Below, one piece after another: positions 8,485-17,915 of a stretch of DNA of 64,000 bases. The stretch comes from Novosphingobium sp. PP1Y (GTDB taxonomy: Bacteria; Pseudomonadota; Alphaproteobacteria; Sphingomonadales; Sphingomonadaceae): NCBI RefSeq assembly GCF_000253255.1, contig NC_015583.1:930001-994000 (forward strand). The letters are read 5' to 3'. The translations under genes were made by a program, and so were the position numbers. The notes below the pieces were generated by a model. That model ran no database searches, was not told the DNA's origin, and saw only the letters and a program-made list of their open reading frames with translations. Position 1 is the first letter of the stretch. Each line of letters opens with the position of its first letter.

Positions 8485-9926
8485 CATACACGATCCCCCT
8501 ACCTCGGGGTAAAATGGCGCACTCGGCAATCGCCGCTGCCACAACGCTCCTCATGCTGTCGGGCTGCATGGTCGGACCTGATTTCAGTCGGCCGGCATCC
8601 GTCTCATCGCAGCATTATGATCGGCAGGCGGAGCAGCAACTCACAAAGGGCAATGCTCAGCGCATCACCCTTGACCGGGCGGTCGAGGGTGACTGGTGGT
8701 CGAACTTCCATTCGGCCAAACTCGATGCCGTGATGCGCAAGGCCATCGATGGAAATCTCGATCTTGCGGCGGCGGATGCGACGATCGCCCAGGCAAATGA
8801 GGCGATCGCAGCGGCCCGTGGTGGGCTACGGCCTCAGGTGGATTTCGGCGCCGAGGGCGGCCGTCAGGGCGCTGGGGGACGTGCCGCCAACTTTTATTCC
8901 GTCGGCCCAGCCGTGAGCTTCGATCTCGATGTCTTCGGAGGCGGAAAACGGTCCGTAGAGAAGAAGGTTGCGCTCGCTGACCTGGAGAAGCACCGCTACG
9001 ACGCCGCCTATCTGACGCTGACTGGCGATGTGGCGAGCCAGGCCCTGTTGCTGGCATCTGCGCGAGCCCAGATCGCAGCGGTTCAGACCCTGCTGGCGAA
9101 TGATCGGAAGAACCTTGAGATCATTCGTGCCGGCCGCCAGTATGGCAGCGCATCGAGTGTCGATGTTGCTGCAGCCAAAACCCAGTTGGCACAAGATGAA
9201 ACCTTGCTGCCGCCGCTGGCGCAGCAGCGCGATACTGCCCGCCATGCCCTTTCAGTGCTGGCCGGAGAGGGCCCTGCCGACTGGACGCCGCCGGAATTCG
9301 ATCTTGCCGACTTCACGCTGCCGATGGACGTGCCGGTTAGCCTGCCTTCCGAAGTCGCCCGAAACCGACCGGATATTCTCGAAGCGGAAGCCCGGCTTCA
9401 TGCCGCCAGCGCCCAGATCGGTATCGCCACTGCCGATCTCTATCCGCATATTCAGCTATCAGGATCGCTTGGCACCGCGGGACCTGGCATCGGCACGATT
9501 TGGAGCCTTGTTGCCGGACTTACCGGTCCGCTTTTCCATGGCGGCACGCTCAAGGCGAATCGTCGCGGATCGATCGATGCCTATGATGCCTCGCTCGCAC
9601 GGTACCGGCAGACGATCGTCAGATCGCTCGGACAGGTTGCTGACTTGCTGCAAGCTATCCATCACGACGCCGAGGAGGCTGACGCGCAGGACCGTGCTCT
9701 GAGCGCGGCTGAGGGGAGCCTGCGGCTCAGCCAGGCGGGCTACAAGGCCGGAGCGACCGGCTCATTGCAGGTTCTCGATGCCCAGCGTGCCTATCAGCGT
9801 GCCCTACTCGGACAGATTCGGGCAATGACGGCTCGCCACCTCGATACCGTGCGACTGTTCGTCGCGCTGGGCGGAAATGCCAACGGAGCCTTCGCGCAAA
9901 AGGTGGCGGCCAGAAATCCTCAATGA
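8481..9926 (+). CDS. NodT/OprM-type outer-membrane efflux lipoprotein
   Basis: A 481-residue outer-membrane channel of the TolC/OprM (NodT) family. A type II signal peptide ends in the lipobox LSGC (Cys about residue 29), followed by MVGPDFSRP, typical of this family. Two repeated OEP domains follow; hallmark segments are WWSNFHSAKLDAVMRKA and, in the second half, RPDILEAEARLHAASAQIG. It would form the trimeric exit duct for the pump encoded just upstream. ATGA overlap with the MFS gene. Confidence 0.92.
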   Translation: MTYTIPLPRGKMAHSAIAAATTLLMLSGCMVGPDFSRPASVSSQHYDRQAEQQLTKGNAQRITLDRAVEGDWWSNFHSAKLDAVMRKAIDGNLDLAAADATIAQANEAIAAARGGLRPQVDFGAEGGRQGAGGRAANFYSVGPAVSFDLDVFGGGKRSVEKKVALADLEKHRYDAAYLTLTGDVASQALLLASARAQIAAVQTLLANDRKNLEIIRAGRQYGSASSVDVAAAKTQLAQDETLLPPLAQQRDTARHALSVLAGEGPADWTPPEFDLADFTLPMDVPVSLPSEVARNRPDILEAEARLHAASAQIGIATADLYPHIQLSGSLGTAGPGIGTIWSLVAGLTGPLFHGGTLKANRRGSIDAYDASLARYRQTIVRSLGQVADLLQAIHHDAEEADAQDRALSAAEGSLRLSQAGYKAGATGSLQVLDAQRAYQRALLGQIRAMTARHLDTVRLFVALGGNANGAFAQKVAARNPQ

Positions 9927-9953
9927 GATCGACCCCATTTCAGGAGTAAGACC

Positions 9954-10895
9954 ATGCTTGCCAATCATGCTTTTCGCCAAACCGGTATCCCGCTGGCCGA
10001 TGGCAGCGGCTCGATGCCGGCCATCGGCTTCGGAACCCTGATCCCGGATCCGGTGAAGGCAAGACACGCCATCAAGACCGCGCTGGAGGTAGGGTTCCGC
10101 CATTTCGACTGCGCGGAGCGATATGGCAACGAGGACATTGTCGGTGAGGCCATTCGCGAAGCGTTCGACGCGAGCATGGTGCGCCGTGAGGATCTGTTCG
10201 TCACCACGAAGCTCTGGAATACCAATCATCGCCCCGAGCGTGTTGAACCGGCGCTGGAGGCGAGCCTTCACCGGCTGCAACTCAATCATGTCGATTGTTA
10301 TCTGATCCATACACCGTTCGCCTTCGCGCCCGGGGACAACCCGCTTCCGACCGACGAGCGGGGACAACCCCTGTACGACCACGAGGTGTCGCTAATCGAA
10401 ACCTGGCGGGCCATGGAGCGTCTGGTGGATCTCGGCAAATGCCTGTCGATTGGGTTGTCAGACGTCGACCTAGCGACGCTGAAAGAAATCTACGCGGCAT
10501 CGCGGATCAAACCTGCGGTGGTGCAGGTGGAGGCGCATCCCTACCTTCCGGAATGGGAACTGCTCGAGTTCTGTCAAAGTCATGGCATTGTCTTGCTGGC
10601 GTTCGCACCGCTGGGGCATGCCATGGAACCTCGCGTGACCGACGATTTGGTGATCAAGACTATCGCGCACCGCACAGGGCAGACATCGGCGCAGGTGGCC
10701 CTTGCCTGGGCCGTGCATCGCGGCACTGCGTTCCTCACCACCTCTACCAACCCCGAACACATCAGGGAGAACTTCGAGTTATCATCGCTCCCCGATGACG
10801 CCATGCAGGAGATGCGAAGGAGCATTGCGACAAACATCAGGTTCAATTCGGTTGTGAATACCGGCGTGCCGGGTTTTATTCCTCGCCGTGATTGA
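9954..10895 (+). CDS. Aldo/keto reductase
   Basis: A 313-residue NAD(P)H-dependent oxidoreductase of the AKR superfamily. The full catalytic tetrad is visible: Asp52 and Tyr57 in HFDCAERYGNE, Lys86 in TTKLWN and His119 in YLIHTP. It belongs to the branch resembling aldose or alcohol reductases. It starts 27 bases after the channel gene and probably shares the efflux transcript, so a role in reducing a toxic aldehyde or ketone that also induces the pump is a reasonable inference. Confidence 0.88.
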   Translation: MLANHAFRQTGIPLADGSGSMPAIGFGTLIPDPVKARHAIKTALEVGFRHFDCAERYGNEDIVGEAIREAFDASMVRREDLFVTTKLWNTNHRPERVEPALEASLHRLQLNHVDCYLIHTPFAFAPGDNPLPTDERGQPLYDHEVSLIETWRAMERLVDLGKCLSIGLSDVDLATLKEIYAASRIKPAVVQVEAHPYLPEWELLEFCQSHGIVLLAFAPLGHAMEPRVTDDLVIKTIAHRTGQTSAQVALAWAVHRGTAFLTTSTNPEHIRENFELSSLPDDAMQEMRRSIATNIRFNSVVNTGVPGFIPRRD

Positions 10896-11290
10896 TGCGG
10901 ACAGGCGCGGTTCGCGCTCGGGGCACTATTCGCAAAGGAACTTGCAGTGTGGTGAATGAGGTTGCGATCAGGGCAGCAAGGGCAAGGGGACATGCCGCTG
11001 CGGCGTTAAGGGACGTTGCCCGCGATACGCTGAAGGCAAAATGTTCCGCAAGCAGCTGAAGCGGTGCGATAGATGCCGCAGACTGCGGCCTCGATTGCGG
11101 CTTGGCCGCGTCGGGTGCAGGCTTTGAACCTGCGAGTGCCGACACTGTTAGCCGATGATCGCAAGCACTGCATAGGCTTCAAGGGACGGGTCGACGAAGA
11201 GGGGAACGGGCATGGACAAGTACGGGGGCACAGGCTGAGTTCTGCGGATCAGGTGTAGATCGGGGCAGATTGAACCGGTCAAGGTTGCAG
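10896..11290. other. Intergenic stretch with no supported gene
   Basis: About 395 bases between the aldo/keto reductase and the terminator of the TonB receptor. Short open frames exist on both strands, but none has a ribosome site, recognisable motif or convincing residue make-up. On the minus strand one frame ends PVPLFVDPSLEAYAVLAIIG before a stop, without a usable start. It could be the tail of a decayed gene, but I cannot support that. Confidence 0.5.
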
Positions 11291-11291
11291 C

Positions 11292-11326
11292 AAAAAAATG
11301 CCCCCTCGCCGCTGCGCGAGGGGGCA
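11292..11326 (-). terminator. Rho-independent terminator of the TonB receptor gene
   Basis: A perfect 11-base stem (TGCCCCCTCGC at 11299-11309 with its complement at 11316-11326) and a six-base loop. On the minus strand it is followed directly by seven T (A run at 11292-11298). It sits 25 bases past the stop of the TonB receptor gene and should end that transcript. Confidence 0.9.
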
Positions 11327-11350
11327 CCGGGGGAGAACCGGCAGGTTGGG

Positions 11351-13663
11351 TTACATGCGCGCTCGCAGGCTGACGCCGAAGTAGCGGTCAGCATCGCGCG
11401 GGATTTGCAGGCGCTGACCATCGGAAACGTTCAGCAGGACGTAGCTTTCATCCGTGATATTGCGGAGGTAAAACGTCAGGCGGTACTTGTCATCGGCATC
11501 GGACAGGCCGAGCGAGGCATTCCACTGACCGTAGGCGTCGATTGGTCCGGATTCGCCGAGGTCCGAATACTGCTTCGAGACATGGCGATAGTCGGTATTG
11601 AAGTAGACGACCATGTTGCCGACGGGACGCTCGTAATCCGCACCCAGGGTATAGGTGAACTTGGGCGCCAGCGGCAGCCGCGTGCCATCGCGCGCGTCGG
11701 GGGCATTGGTCAGCGGGTTCGGGTTGAAGCGCTTGACCTTGGCATCGGCATAGGCGGCACTGGCGCGCAGCGTCAGGCCGGTGACCGGAACGGCCGTGAA
11801 GTCCGCCTCGAAGCCCTGGCTCTTGACTGTGCCGGCATTGGTCAGGTTGGTGACCACAGCGCCGTTCAGCAGCACGAAGTTGTTGGCCTGGAAGCCGTCG
11901 TACTGAACGGTGAACCCGGCAAGGTTGAGCTGGACCTTGTTGTTCAGGAATTGCGACTTGAGACCGACCTCGAAGGCATCGGAAGTCTCTTCGTCGATCG
12001 GCACGGCATTGGTCGGTGCGGTGTGGTTGAAGAAGACGTTGAAGGCCGGGCCCTTGTAGCCGCGCGTGTAGCTGCCGTAGAGCATGATGTCGCGGCTCGG
12101 GGTGAACTGCACGACGGCCTTGCCGGAGAGGTTGCTGTTGGAGCTCGATCCGCTGGAGACGTTGGTGCCGTTACCGCCGCTCGCAATCGTGCCGCCTGCC
12201 GGGTTGCCCGAGACGCCGGGTCCGGTTGCCGGAAGGCCCGTCGTCGCGTTCACGCCGGGTGCGCGAATATGGGTGAAGCTGAGCTCGTCCCAAGTGTAGC
12301 GCAGGCCGCCGGTAATCGCGAACATGTCACTCAGGCGATAGGTTGCCTGCCCGAATACGGCATAGTTCGACGAGTTGACGTCGCTGGCTGAACTTGCCGT
12401 CGGGAAGAGGGTATTGACGGTGTCGTCGAGGTTGCACGGCTGCCCGCCGGTGATGGGATCGACCGGCAAGGTCGAACTGGCGCACGTGATGTCGCGGCGG
12501 GTGAAATCCTGCTTGTTGTCTGAATGCCAGAGGAAACCACCGACCTGGTAGTAGAACGGGCGCGACTGGTCCGAAGCGATGCGCGCCTCGAAGGACATCT
12601 GCTGGGTCTTGACCACGCCATTGTCGTGAAGCTGGGCAGTGCCGACGAGGGCACGGGGCAGGAAGTCGCCCTCGCGGATCTCCTCGTTCCACCAGTTGCG
12701 GTAGCCGGTCACGAAGCTCAGCGTATGCGTATCGGACAGATCGATGTCACCCGATGCGGTGAAGCTGTACTGCTTGTCACGCGTGCGGGTTACCAGATTG
12801 TGGTTTACGTAGCGCTGGTCCTCGCCCAGTGCGACACCGCCGGGCAGGCCCAGTTCGGCGTCGAGCACCGGACCGCGGCTGGCGCCGGTTACGTCGGCGC
12901 AGCAGTCATCGTCGGCATGGAAGTAGTCGGCAATGAAGCGCAGGCGGGCAATCGAACCGGAATAGTCGACGATGCCGCGAGCGCCCCAGTGCTCGTACCC
13001 GTTTACCTTCTTATTCTTGCCGCCGTAGACATTGGTGATGTTGCCGTCGTAGGTGCCGTAGAATCCGGTGACGCGTGCGCTCCAGTCCTGGCCGAGCGGA
13101 CCGGAAACGGACGAGCGAAGGCGGTATTCGTCGCCTTCGTACCATTCGGCCTTGGCTTCGGCCTGGAGCGTGTCGGTACCGCCCTTGGAGACGATGTTGA
13201 CAAGGCCGGCCGACGCATTCTTGCCGAACAGTGTGCCTTGCGGGCCGCGAAGGACTTCGAGGCGGTCGGCATCGACTAGGTCCATGAAGGCCTGGCCCGA
13301 ACGGCTCAGGACCACGCCGTCGACAACGGTCGAGACACTCGGTTCTGCGGCGATGGAGAAGGTGATCGTGCCGACACCGCGCATGACGATCGCGCTGTTG
13401 GCGCTGGTCGTCCCCTTGCGGAAAGTGACAGAGGGAACGATTCGCGTAATGTTTTCAAGGCTGGTGGCTCCGGTCTGCTCGAGCCGGTCGCCCGATACCG
13501 CGGAAATGGCAATGGGAACGGACTGCGCGTTCTCCTTCACCTTCTGCGCCGTGACGATGATTTCCTCGACTTCCTGTGCAGAGGCGAGGGCGGGCGAAAG
13601 CAGCGCCATCGCGCTTGTGGAAGCGGCCAGCGCCCACGCGAACTTGTGCCTGGAAACGTTCAT
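11351..13663 (-). CDS. TonB-dependent receptor of the sulfoquinovose locus
   Basis: A 770-residue outer-membrane receptor. A signal peptide ends at ASAQ (about residue 29). A TonB box (EEIIVTAQK) follows, then the plug domain (IAISAVSGDRLEQTG, LRGPQGTLFGKNASAGLVN) and a 22-strand-type barrel ending in RARM. It is divergent from the sulfoquinovosidase operon, sharing 195 bases that hold a 21-base palindrome. I infer uptake of a sulfoquinovose glycoside such as sulfoquinovosyl glycerol; receptor sequence alone does not show the ligand. No STN signalling domain is visible. Confidence 0.9.
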   Translation of the reverse strand: MNVSRHKFAWALAASTSAMALLSPALASAQEVEEIIVTAQKVKENAQSVPIAISAVSGDRLEQTGATSLENITRIVPSVTFRKGTTSANSAIVMRGVGTITFSIAAEPSVSTVVDGVVLSRSGQAFMDLVDADRLEVLRGPQGTLFGKNASAGLVNIVSKGGTDTLQAEAKAEWYEGDEYRLRSSVSGPLGQDWSARVTGFYGTYDGNITNVYGGKNKKVNGYEHWGARGIVDYSGSIARLRFIADYFHADDDCCADVTGASRGPVLDAELGLPGGVALGEDQRYVNHNLVTRTRDKQYSFTASGDIDLSDTHTLSFVTGYRNWWNEEIREGDFLPRALVGTAQLHDNGVVKTQQMSFEARIASDQSRPFYYQVGGFLWHSDNKQDFTRRDITCASSTLPVDPITGGQPCNLDDTVNTLFPTASSASDVNSSNYAVFGQATYRLSDMFAITGGLRYTWDELSFTHIRAPGVNATTGLPATGPGVSGNPAGGTIASGGNGTNVSSGSSSNSNLSGKAVVQFTPSRDIMLYGSYTRGYKGPAFNVFFNHTAPTNAVPIDEETSDAFEVGLKSQFLNNKVQLNLAGFTVQYDGFQANNFVLLNGAVVTNLTNAGTVKSQGFEADFTAVPVTGLTLRASAAYADAKVKRFNPNPLTNAPDARDGTRLPLAPKFTYTLGADYERPVGNMVVYFNTDYRHVSKQYSDLGESGPIDAYGQWNASLGLSDADDKYRLTFYLRNITDESYVLLNVSDGQRLQIPRDADRYFGVSLRARM

Positions 13664-13755
13664 AGTAACTCCCCTCCCAATACGGGCTCGACTTGGTTTT
13701 CATTCGCTTCCGTGCTCCCTTGCGGAGCCTGTCGGAAACGGGCCTTCATTGATGC

Positions 13756-13798
13756 TTGCATTGCCAGCGTGTCCTCGGTATGTCAAGCGGTGTCATAC
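13756..13798. promoter_or_regulatory. Divergent promoter with LacI-type palindrome
   Basis: The 21-base element at 13778-13798 (GTATGTCA, five bases, TGTCATAC) is an imperfect dyad with 7 of 8 arm bases paired. A plausible forward promoter, TTGCAT (13756-13761), 17 bases, TATGTC (13779-13784), has its -10 inside it. On the other strand TTGACA (complement of 13781-13786) could be the -35 for the TonB receptor. A repressor here could silence both directions; the LacI protein encoded two genes away is the likely binder. Confidence 0.6.
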
Positions 13799-13858
13799 GC
13801 AAATGCAGAAGCGCACAAAGTGCCGCATTGGGCAGGGCGACATTAGAGAGGAAATGCA

Positions 13859-15868
13859 TTGGAAGTGCGCATTCTGGACGCTGGAGACGGTTTCGACCTC
13901 GAGTATCGGGGGCGCGTGGTCCTGCGTCACAGAGAATCATGTCCAGCGCTGGACATTGCGCGCGGCAAGTCCTGTGTGGAAATGTATCGAGGCAACTTCT
14001 CGATTTCCGACGAGCCATCGGGTCGCATAATTCCTGCAAAGTGGCGCAGGGCCGATGGAGGTATCGAGTTCCTTGACGCCGGTTCGCCCTGCGCGGTGCT
14101 GCGCATCGATGGAACGCGTTTGCAGCTCGATGTGCTGCTCCCCGGTTATGATCGCATTACCGTCAGGTTCCATGCCGAACCTGAAGAGGTGGTCTGGGGC
14201 GGCGGCGAGCAGATGAGCTATCTGGCGCTCAACGGTCGCAGCTTTCCGATGTGGACCAGCGAACCGGGCGTGGGGCGCGACAAGGCTACCGAACTGACCC
14301 GCATCATGGATGAGCAGGGGATGGCCGGCGGGGACTATTGGAATACCAATTACCCGCAACCCACCTTCCTTACTTCCCGGTGGCTCGCCGTGCATCTCGA
14401 TGCTGCCTGCTACAGCGTGCTCGATTTCTCGGACCCCGCCGCGCACCGCGTCGAGGTGTGGAGCAGGTGCGCCCGCTTCGAAATGTTTGCCTCCAGCGGG
14501 CCCCTGGAGCTGGTTTCGGCACTATCGGCGAGGTTCGGCCGCCAGCCGGCCTTGCCCGACTGGGCCATCGGCGGCGCGATTGTCGGCCTCAAGTCGGGTG
14601 CGAGCAGTTTTGAACGGCTGGAGCGCTTCATCGATGCTGGCGCGGCCGTGTCAGGCTTGTGGTGCGAGGACTGGGCCGGCATTCGTGAAACCAGCTTCGG
14701 GCGCCGCCTGTTCTGGGACTGGGTCGGGTCTGAGCGCAGTGAGGCACGATATCCCGATCTCAAGGCGTCCATCGCGACGCTTGCCGAGCGGGGCATTCGT
14801 TTCCTCGCTTATGCCAATCCTTACCTGGCGGTCGACGGGACGCTCTATGAGGAAGCCCTGGCAGGCGGTCACTTCTGCCTGCGTCAGGACAGTGACGAGG
14901 TCTATCTCGTCGACTTCGGCGAGTTCGACTGCGGTGTCCTCGATTTCACCCGGGAAGAGACGCGCGACTGGTTCGCCGAACGTATCCTTGGGCGCGAAAT
15001 GCTGGATATCGGAATTTCCGGATGGATGGCGGATTTCGGCGAGTACCTGCCGACCGATCTGTGCCTCGCCGACGGATCCGACGCCATGGAAGCCCATAAC
15101 CGCTGGCCGGTCCTGTGGGCGCAGGTCAATGCGAAAGCCCTGGCTTCGCGCGGTAGGACGGGCGATGCGCTCTTCTTCATGCGGGCCGGCTTTTCCGGGG
15201 TGCAAGCCTATTGTCCGCTGTTGTGGGCCGGAGACCAGTGCGTCGATTTCACGCGCCATGACGGCATCGGGACGGTCGTGACTGCCGCGCTTTCTTCGGG
15301 GCTGGTCGGCAATGCCTACAGCCACTCCGATTGTGGCGGCTACACATCGCTCCACGGCAATGTCCGCAGCGTCGAACTGATGCAGCGTTGGTGCGAGCTG
15401 TCGGCCTTTGCGCCGGTCATGCGCAGCCACGAAGGCAATCGCCCCGATGACAACCTCCAGTTCGATTCTTCACCTGAATTGCTGGATTGCTTTGCGCGCT
15501 GGAGCCGGGTCCACGCGCATCTGGCACCCTACGTCCGCCACTTGTGCCACGAGGCGCAAGGGGCGGGTCTTCCTGCCCAGAGGCCATTGTTCCTGCATTA
15601 TCCCGATGAACCTGCATTGTTTACGGTGCAGGATCAGTTCCTCTACGGTGCCGACATGGTCGTGGCACCCGTCATCGAAGAGGGAGCCGAGGCGCGCCGG
15701 GTGATCCTGCCGGGCAGCGGTGTCTGGAGACATTGCTGGACGGGCAAGGATTACGCACCCGGAGTTGCCGAGGTTCCCGCTCCGATCGGGCAGCCGCCTG
15801 TGTTCTATCGGCCGGACAGTGCCTTCGCGCAGCTGTTTGCCGGACTGGAAGGGGTGTTGCGGGGATGA
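13859..15868 (+). CDS. smoI: Sulfoquinovosidase (GH31, KERWY type)
   Basis: A 669-residue GH31 retaining alpha-glycosidase closely resembling YihQ. The nucleophile is Asp392 in GWMADFGEYLPTD and the acid/base Asp459 in WAGDQ, the same 67-residue spacing as in E. coli YihQ. The sulfonate-binding set known from Agrobacterium-type enzymes is present: Lys245 (GLKSG), Glu270 (CEDW), Arg283 and Trp286 (GRRLFW), and Tyr495 (GGYTS). It would release sulfoquinovose from sulfoquinovosyl glycerol or glycerides. There is no signal peptide, so it acts in the cytoplasm. TTG start at 13859 is preferred because GAGAGGAA is seven bases upstream. ATGA overlap with the LacI gene. Confidence 0.92.
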   Translation: MEVRILDAGDGFDLEYRGRVVLRHRESCPALDIARGKSCVEMYRGNFSISDEPSGRIIPAKWRRADGGIEFLDAGSPCAVLRIDGTRLQLDVLLPGYDRITVRFHAEPEEVVWGGGEQMSYLALNGRSFPMWTSEPGVGRDKATELTRIMDEQGMAGGDYWNTNYPQPTFLTSRWLAVHLDAACYSVLDFSDPAAHRVEVWSRCARFEMFASSGPLELVSALSARFGRQPALPDWAIGGAIVGLKSGASSFERLERFIDAGAAVSGLWCEDWAGIRETSFGRRLFWDWVGSERSEARYPDLKASIATLAERGIRFLAYANPYLAVDGTLYEEALAGGHFCLRQDSDEVYLVDFGEFDCGVLDFTREETRDWFAERILGREMLDIGISGWMADFGEYLPTDLCLADGSDAMEAHNRWPVLWAQVNAKALASRGRTGDALFFMRAGFSGVQAYCPLLWAGDQCVDFTRHDGIGTVVTAALSSGLVGNAYSHSDCGGYTSLHGNVRSVELMQRWCELSAFAPVMRSHEGNRPDDNLQFDSSPELLDCFARWSRVHAHLAPYVRHLCHEAQGAGLPAQRPLFLHYPDEPALFTVQDQFLYGADMVVAPVIEEGAEARRVILPGSGVWRHCWTGKDYAPGVAEVPAPIGQPPVFYRPDSAFAQLFAGLEGVLRG

Positions 15869-16878
15869 GTGAACGGGCGAATATCAGGGACGTGGCAGCC
15901 ATGGCCGGCGTGGCGGTGAAGACGGTCAGCCGCGTGCTGAACGGGCATCCCTACGTCAGCGCGGATACGCGTGCGCGGGTCGAGGAGGCCATGCAGAAGC
16001 TCGATTTTCGCCCGAGCGTTGCCGCCCGCATCCTGTCCGGATCGAAATCCAACCAGATCGCCCTGATCTACGACAACCACAGCCCTTTCTACATGTTCCA
16101 GATCCAGACCGGATGCTGGGAACAGTGCAAGCAGCACAACATCCGCCTGCTTGCCCAGCCGGTCGACGTGACCGATCCGACCGTTGGCGAACAGGTGCGC
16201 GGTCTTGTTACCGAAACGCATGTCGACGGGATCATCCTGTCCTCGCCAGTCACCGACTGCGCACCGGTGCTGCGCGCGCTCGAGGCGCTCGACCTGCCTT
16301 TCGTGCGGATCTCGCCGGGTACCAACCATGCTCTCACCAGCTCGGTGTTCATGGATGACACGCAGGCCGCAGATGACATGACGACCTACCTGATCAACCA
16401 GGGCCACCGCCGCATCGGTTTCATCAAGGGACACCAAAGCCACATGGCGTCCGAAGATCGCCTCTTCGGCTATCGCCGGGCACTGGACCGGGTCGGCATC
16501 CAGTTCGAACCTTCGCTCGTCTTCGAGGGCGAGTTCGATTTCGAAAGCGGTGTGCGGGCGGCGCAGTACCTGCTCGACCTGCCCGAGGTGCCGACTGCTA
16601 TCTTCGCGTCGAACGACGACATGGCCGCCGGAGTCCTTGCCGAAGCGCATGGCCGCGGGATCGAGATGCCGGCGCAGCTGTCGGTGACCGGCTTCGACGA
16701 TACAACCCTGGCCCGCACGGTATGGCCGCCGCTCACCACCATTCACCAGCCGATGGCGGAGCTGGCCCAGACCGCCACAGAGATCCTGATCGCCGGTAAC
16801 GAGATCACCCACCGCCGCCTGCCCCATTCCCTTATCGAGCGCGCATCCGTCGCGCCGCCTCTCAGGAAGACCATATGA
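15865..16878 (+). CDS. LacI-family repressor of the sulfoquinovose locus
   Basis: A 337-residue LacI-type regulator. The N-terminal DNA-binding head is clear (NIRDVAAMAGVAVKTVSRVL, then the hinge helix VAARILSG) and is followed by a sugar-binding-like core with GFIKGH, AIFASNDDMAAGV and VTGFDDTTLA. The longer open frame to the left is only the end of the glycosidase gene; the ATG at 15865 overlaps its stop. Lying between glycosidase and reductase with overlaps at both ends, it probably senses sulfoquinovose or its glycoside and binds the palindrome at 13778-13798. Confidence 0.9.
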   Translation: MSERANIRDVAAMAGVAVKTVSRVLNGHPYVSADTRARVEEAMQKLDFRPSVAARILSGSKSNQIALIYDNHSPFYMFQIQTGCWEQCKQHNIRLLAQPVDVTDPTVGEQVRGLVTETHVDGIILSSPVTDCAPVLRALEALDLPFVRISPGTNHALTSSVFMDDTQAADDMTTYLINQGHRRIGFIKGHQSHMASEDRLFGYRRALDRVGIQFEPSLVFEGEFDFESGVRAAQYLLDLPEVPTAIFASNDDMAAGVLAEAHGRGIEMPAQLSVTGFDDTTLARTVWPPLTTIHQPMAELAQTATEILIAGNEITHRRLPHSLIERASVAPPLRKTI

Positions 16879-17789
16879 GCCAATTGCCTGCCGCCCCTGC
16901 CGTCCGAACTCTGGGTGCCAGCGGCATCGAAGTGTCCTCGATCGCCTGGGGCATGTGGCGCCTTGCAGAGGGTGGGCGCACCGTCGAAGAAGCTGCCCGT
17001 CTCGTGAACACGGCTCTCGATGCCGGGATCACCCTGCTCGATACTGCCGATATCTACGGTTTCGACGGGGCGGCCGGGTTCGGCGATGCAGAGGCGCTGT
17101 TGGGCGAAGTGCTGGCCCGGGATTCCTCGCTGCGCCCGCGCATGGTGCTGGCGACCAAGGGCGGCATCTGCCCGCCGCTCCCTTACGATCAGAGCACCGC
17201 CTATCTCAACGAGGCCATCGATGCATCGCTGCGCCGCCTGAAGGTCGAGCAAATCGACCTCTGGCAGGTCCATCGTCCCGACATCCTGACCCACCCGCAG
17301 GAAGTGGCGCGCGCGCTGGAGGATGCCGTTGCGGCAGGCAAGATCCGCACGCTGGGCGTCTCGAACTTCACCATCCACCAGATTGCCGCGCTGGATTCGT
17401 TCCTTGGTACCAGCCTGGTGTCCACCCAGCCCGAGATCAGCCCGCTGCGTATCGACTGCTTCGAGAACGGCGAACTCGATCAGGCGATGATGATGGGCCT
17501 GCTCCCGATGGCATGGTCGCCGCTGGGCGGCGGACGCCTCGCCAATCCGCAGAGCGCGCGTGACAGGGCGGTTGCCGCGGCGCTTAACGCGGTGGCCGAT
17601 GCCCATGGCGTATCCAGTACGGTTGCGGCCTACAGCTGGCTCATGGCGCATCCGGCAGGCATCGTCCCGATTATCGGGTCCCAGCAGGCCGAGCGGATCG
17701 TCGAAGGAACGGCGGCGCTCAAAGTCCGCTGGACCAGGCAGGAGTGGTACGGCGTTCTGGTCGCGGCCCGGGGAGTGCCATTGCCCTGA
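16875..17789 (+). CDS. smoB: Aldo/keto reductase, probable 6-oxo-glucose reductase
   Basis: A 304-residue AKR of the YdhF-like branch. The tetrad is Asp56, Tyr61 (DTADIYGFDG), Lys95 (ATKGG) and His133 in VHRPD. The His-Arg pair (His133-Arg134) also occurs in SmoB, which reduces the 6-oxo-glucose formed by sulfoquinovose monooxygenase to glucose with NADPH. ATGA overlap with the LacI gene, with the monooxygenase gene 127 bases downstream. The assignment to 6-oxo-glucose rests mainly on this context; reduction of another aldehyde sugar remains possible. Confidence 0.78.
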   Translation: MSQLPAAPAVRTLGASGIEVSSIAWGMWRLAEGGRTVEEAARLVNTALDAGITLLDTADIYGFDGAAGFGDAEALLGEVLARDSSLRPRMVLATKGGICPPLPYDQSTAYLNEAIDASLRRLKVEQIDLWQVHRPDILTHPQEVARALEDAVAAGKIRTLGVSNFTIHQIAALDSFLGTSLVSTQPEISPLRIDCFENGELDQAMMMGLLPMAWSPLGGGRLANPQSARDRAVAAALNAVADAHGVSSTVAAYSWLMAHPAGIVPIIGSQQAERIVEGTAALKVRWTRQEWYGVLVAARGVPLP

Positions 17790-17915
17790 GCCAGGAGTTC
17801 CGCACCTGCGGAGCTGAACGAGAGTAACGGTAACTATTGCTGGACATGCAAACGTGCGCCCGGACGGGGTGACCCGGCAATCGCGCACGCCTGATTGATG
17901 TGAGAGGAGATCGAA

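Noticed and set aside
10876..11145. An 89-residue minus-strand ORF after the aldo/keto reductase
   Set aside because: Ala-rich, overlaps the reductase end, no motif or ribosome site; could not be told from chance.
11270..12391. A 373-residue forward open frame opposite the first TonB receptor
   Set aside because: It lies antisense to a receptor gene with full motifs and terminator; its residue make-up (Val-Gly-Glu-rich, no motif) is typical of a GC-rich shadow frame.
17796..17815. Hairpin AGTTCCGC-ACCT-GCGGAGCT as a terminator after the aldo/keto reductase
   Set aside because: One mismatch in the stem and no T run; it could be an mRNA processing element but not a supported terminator.
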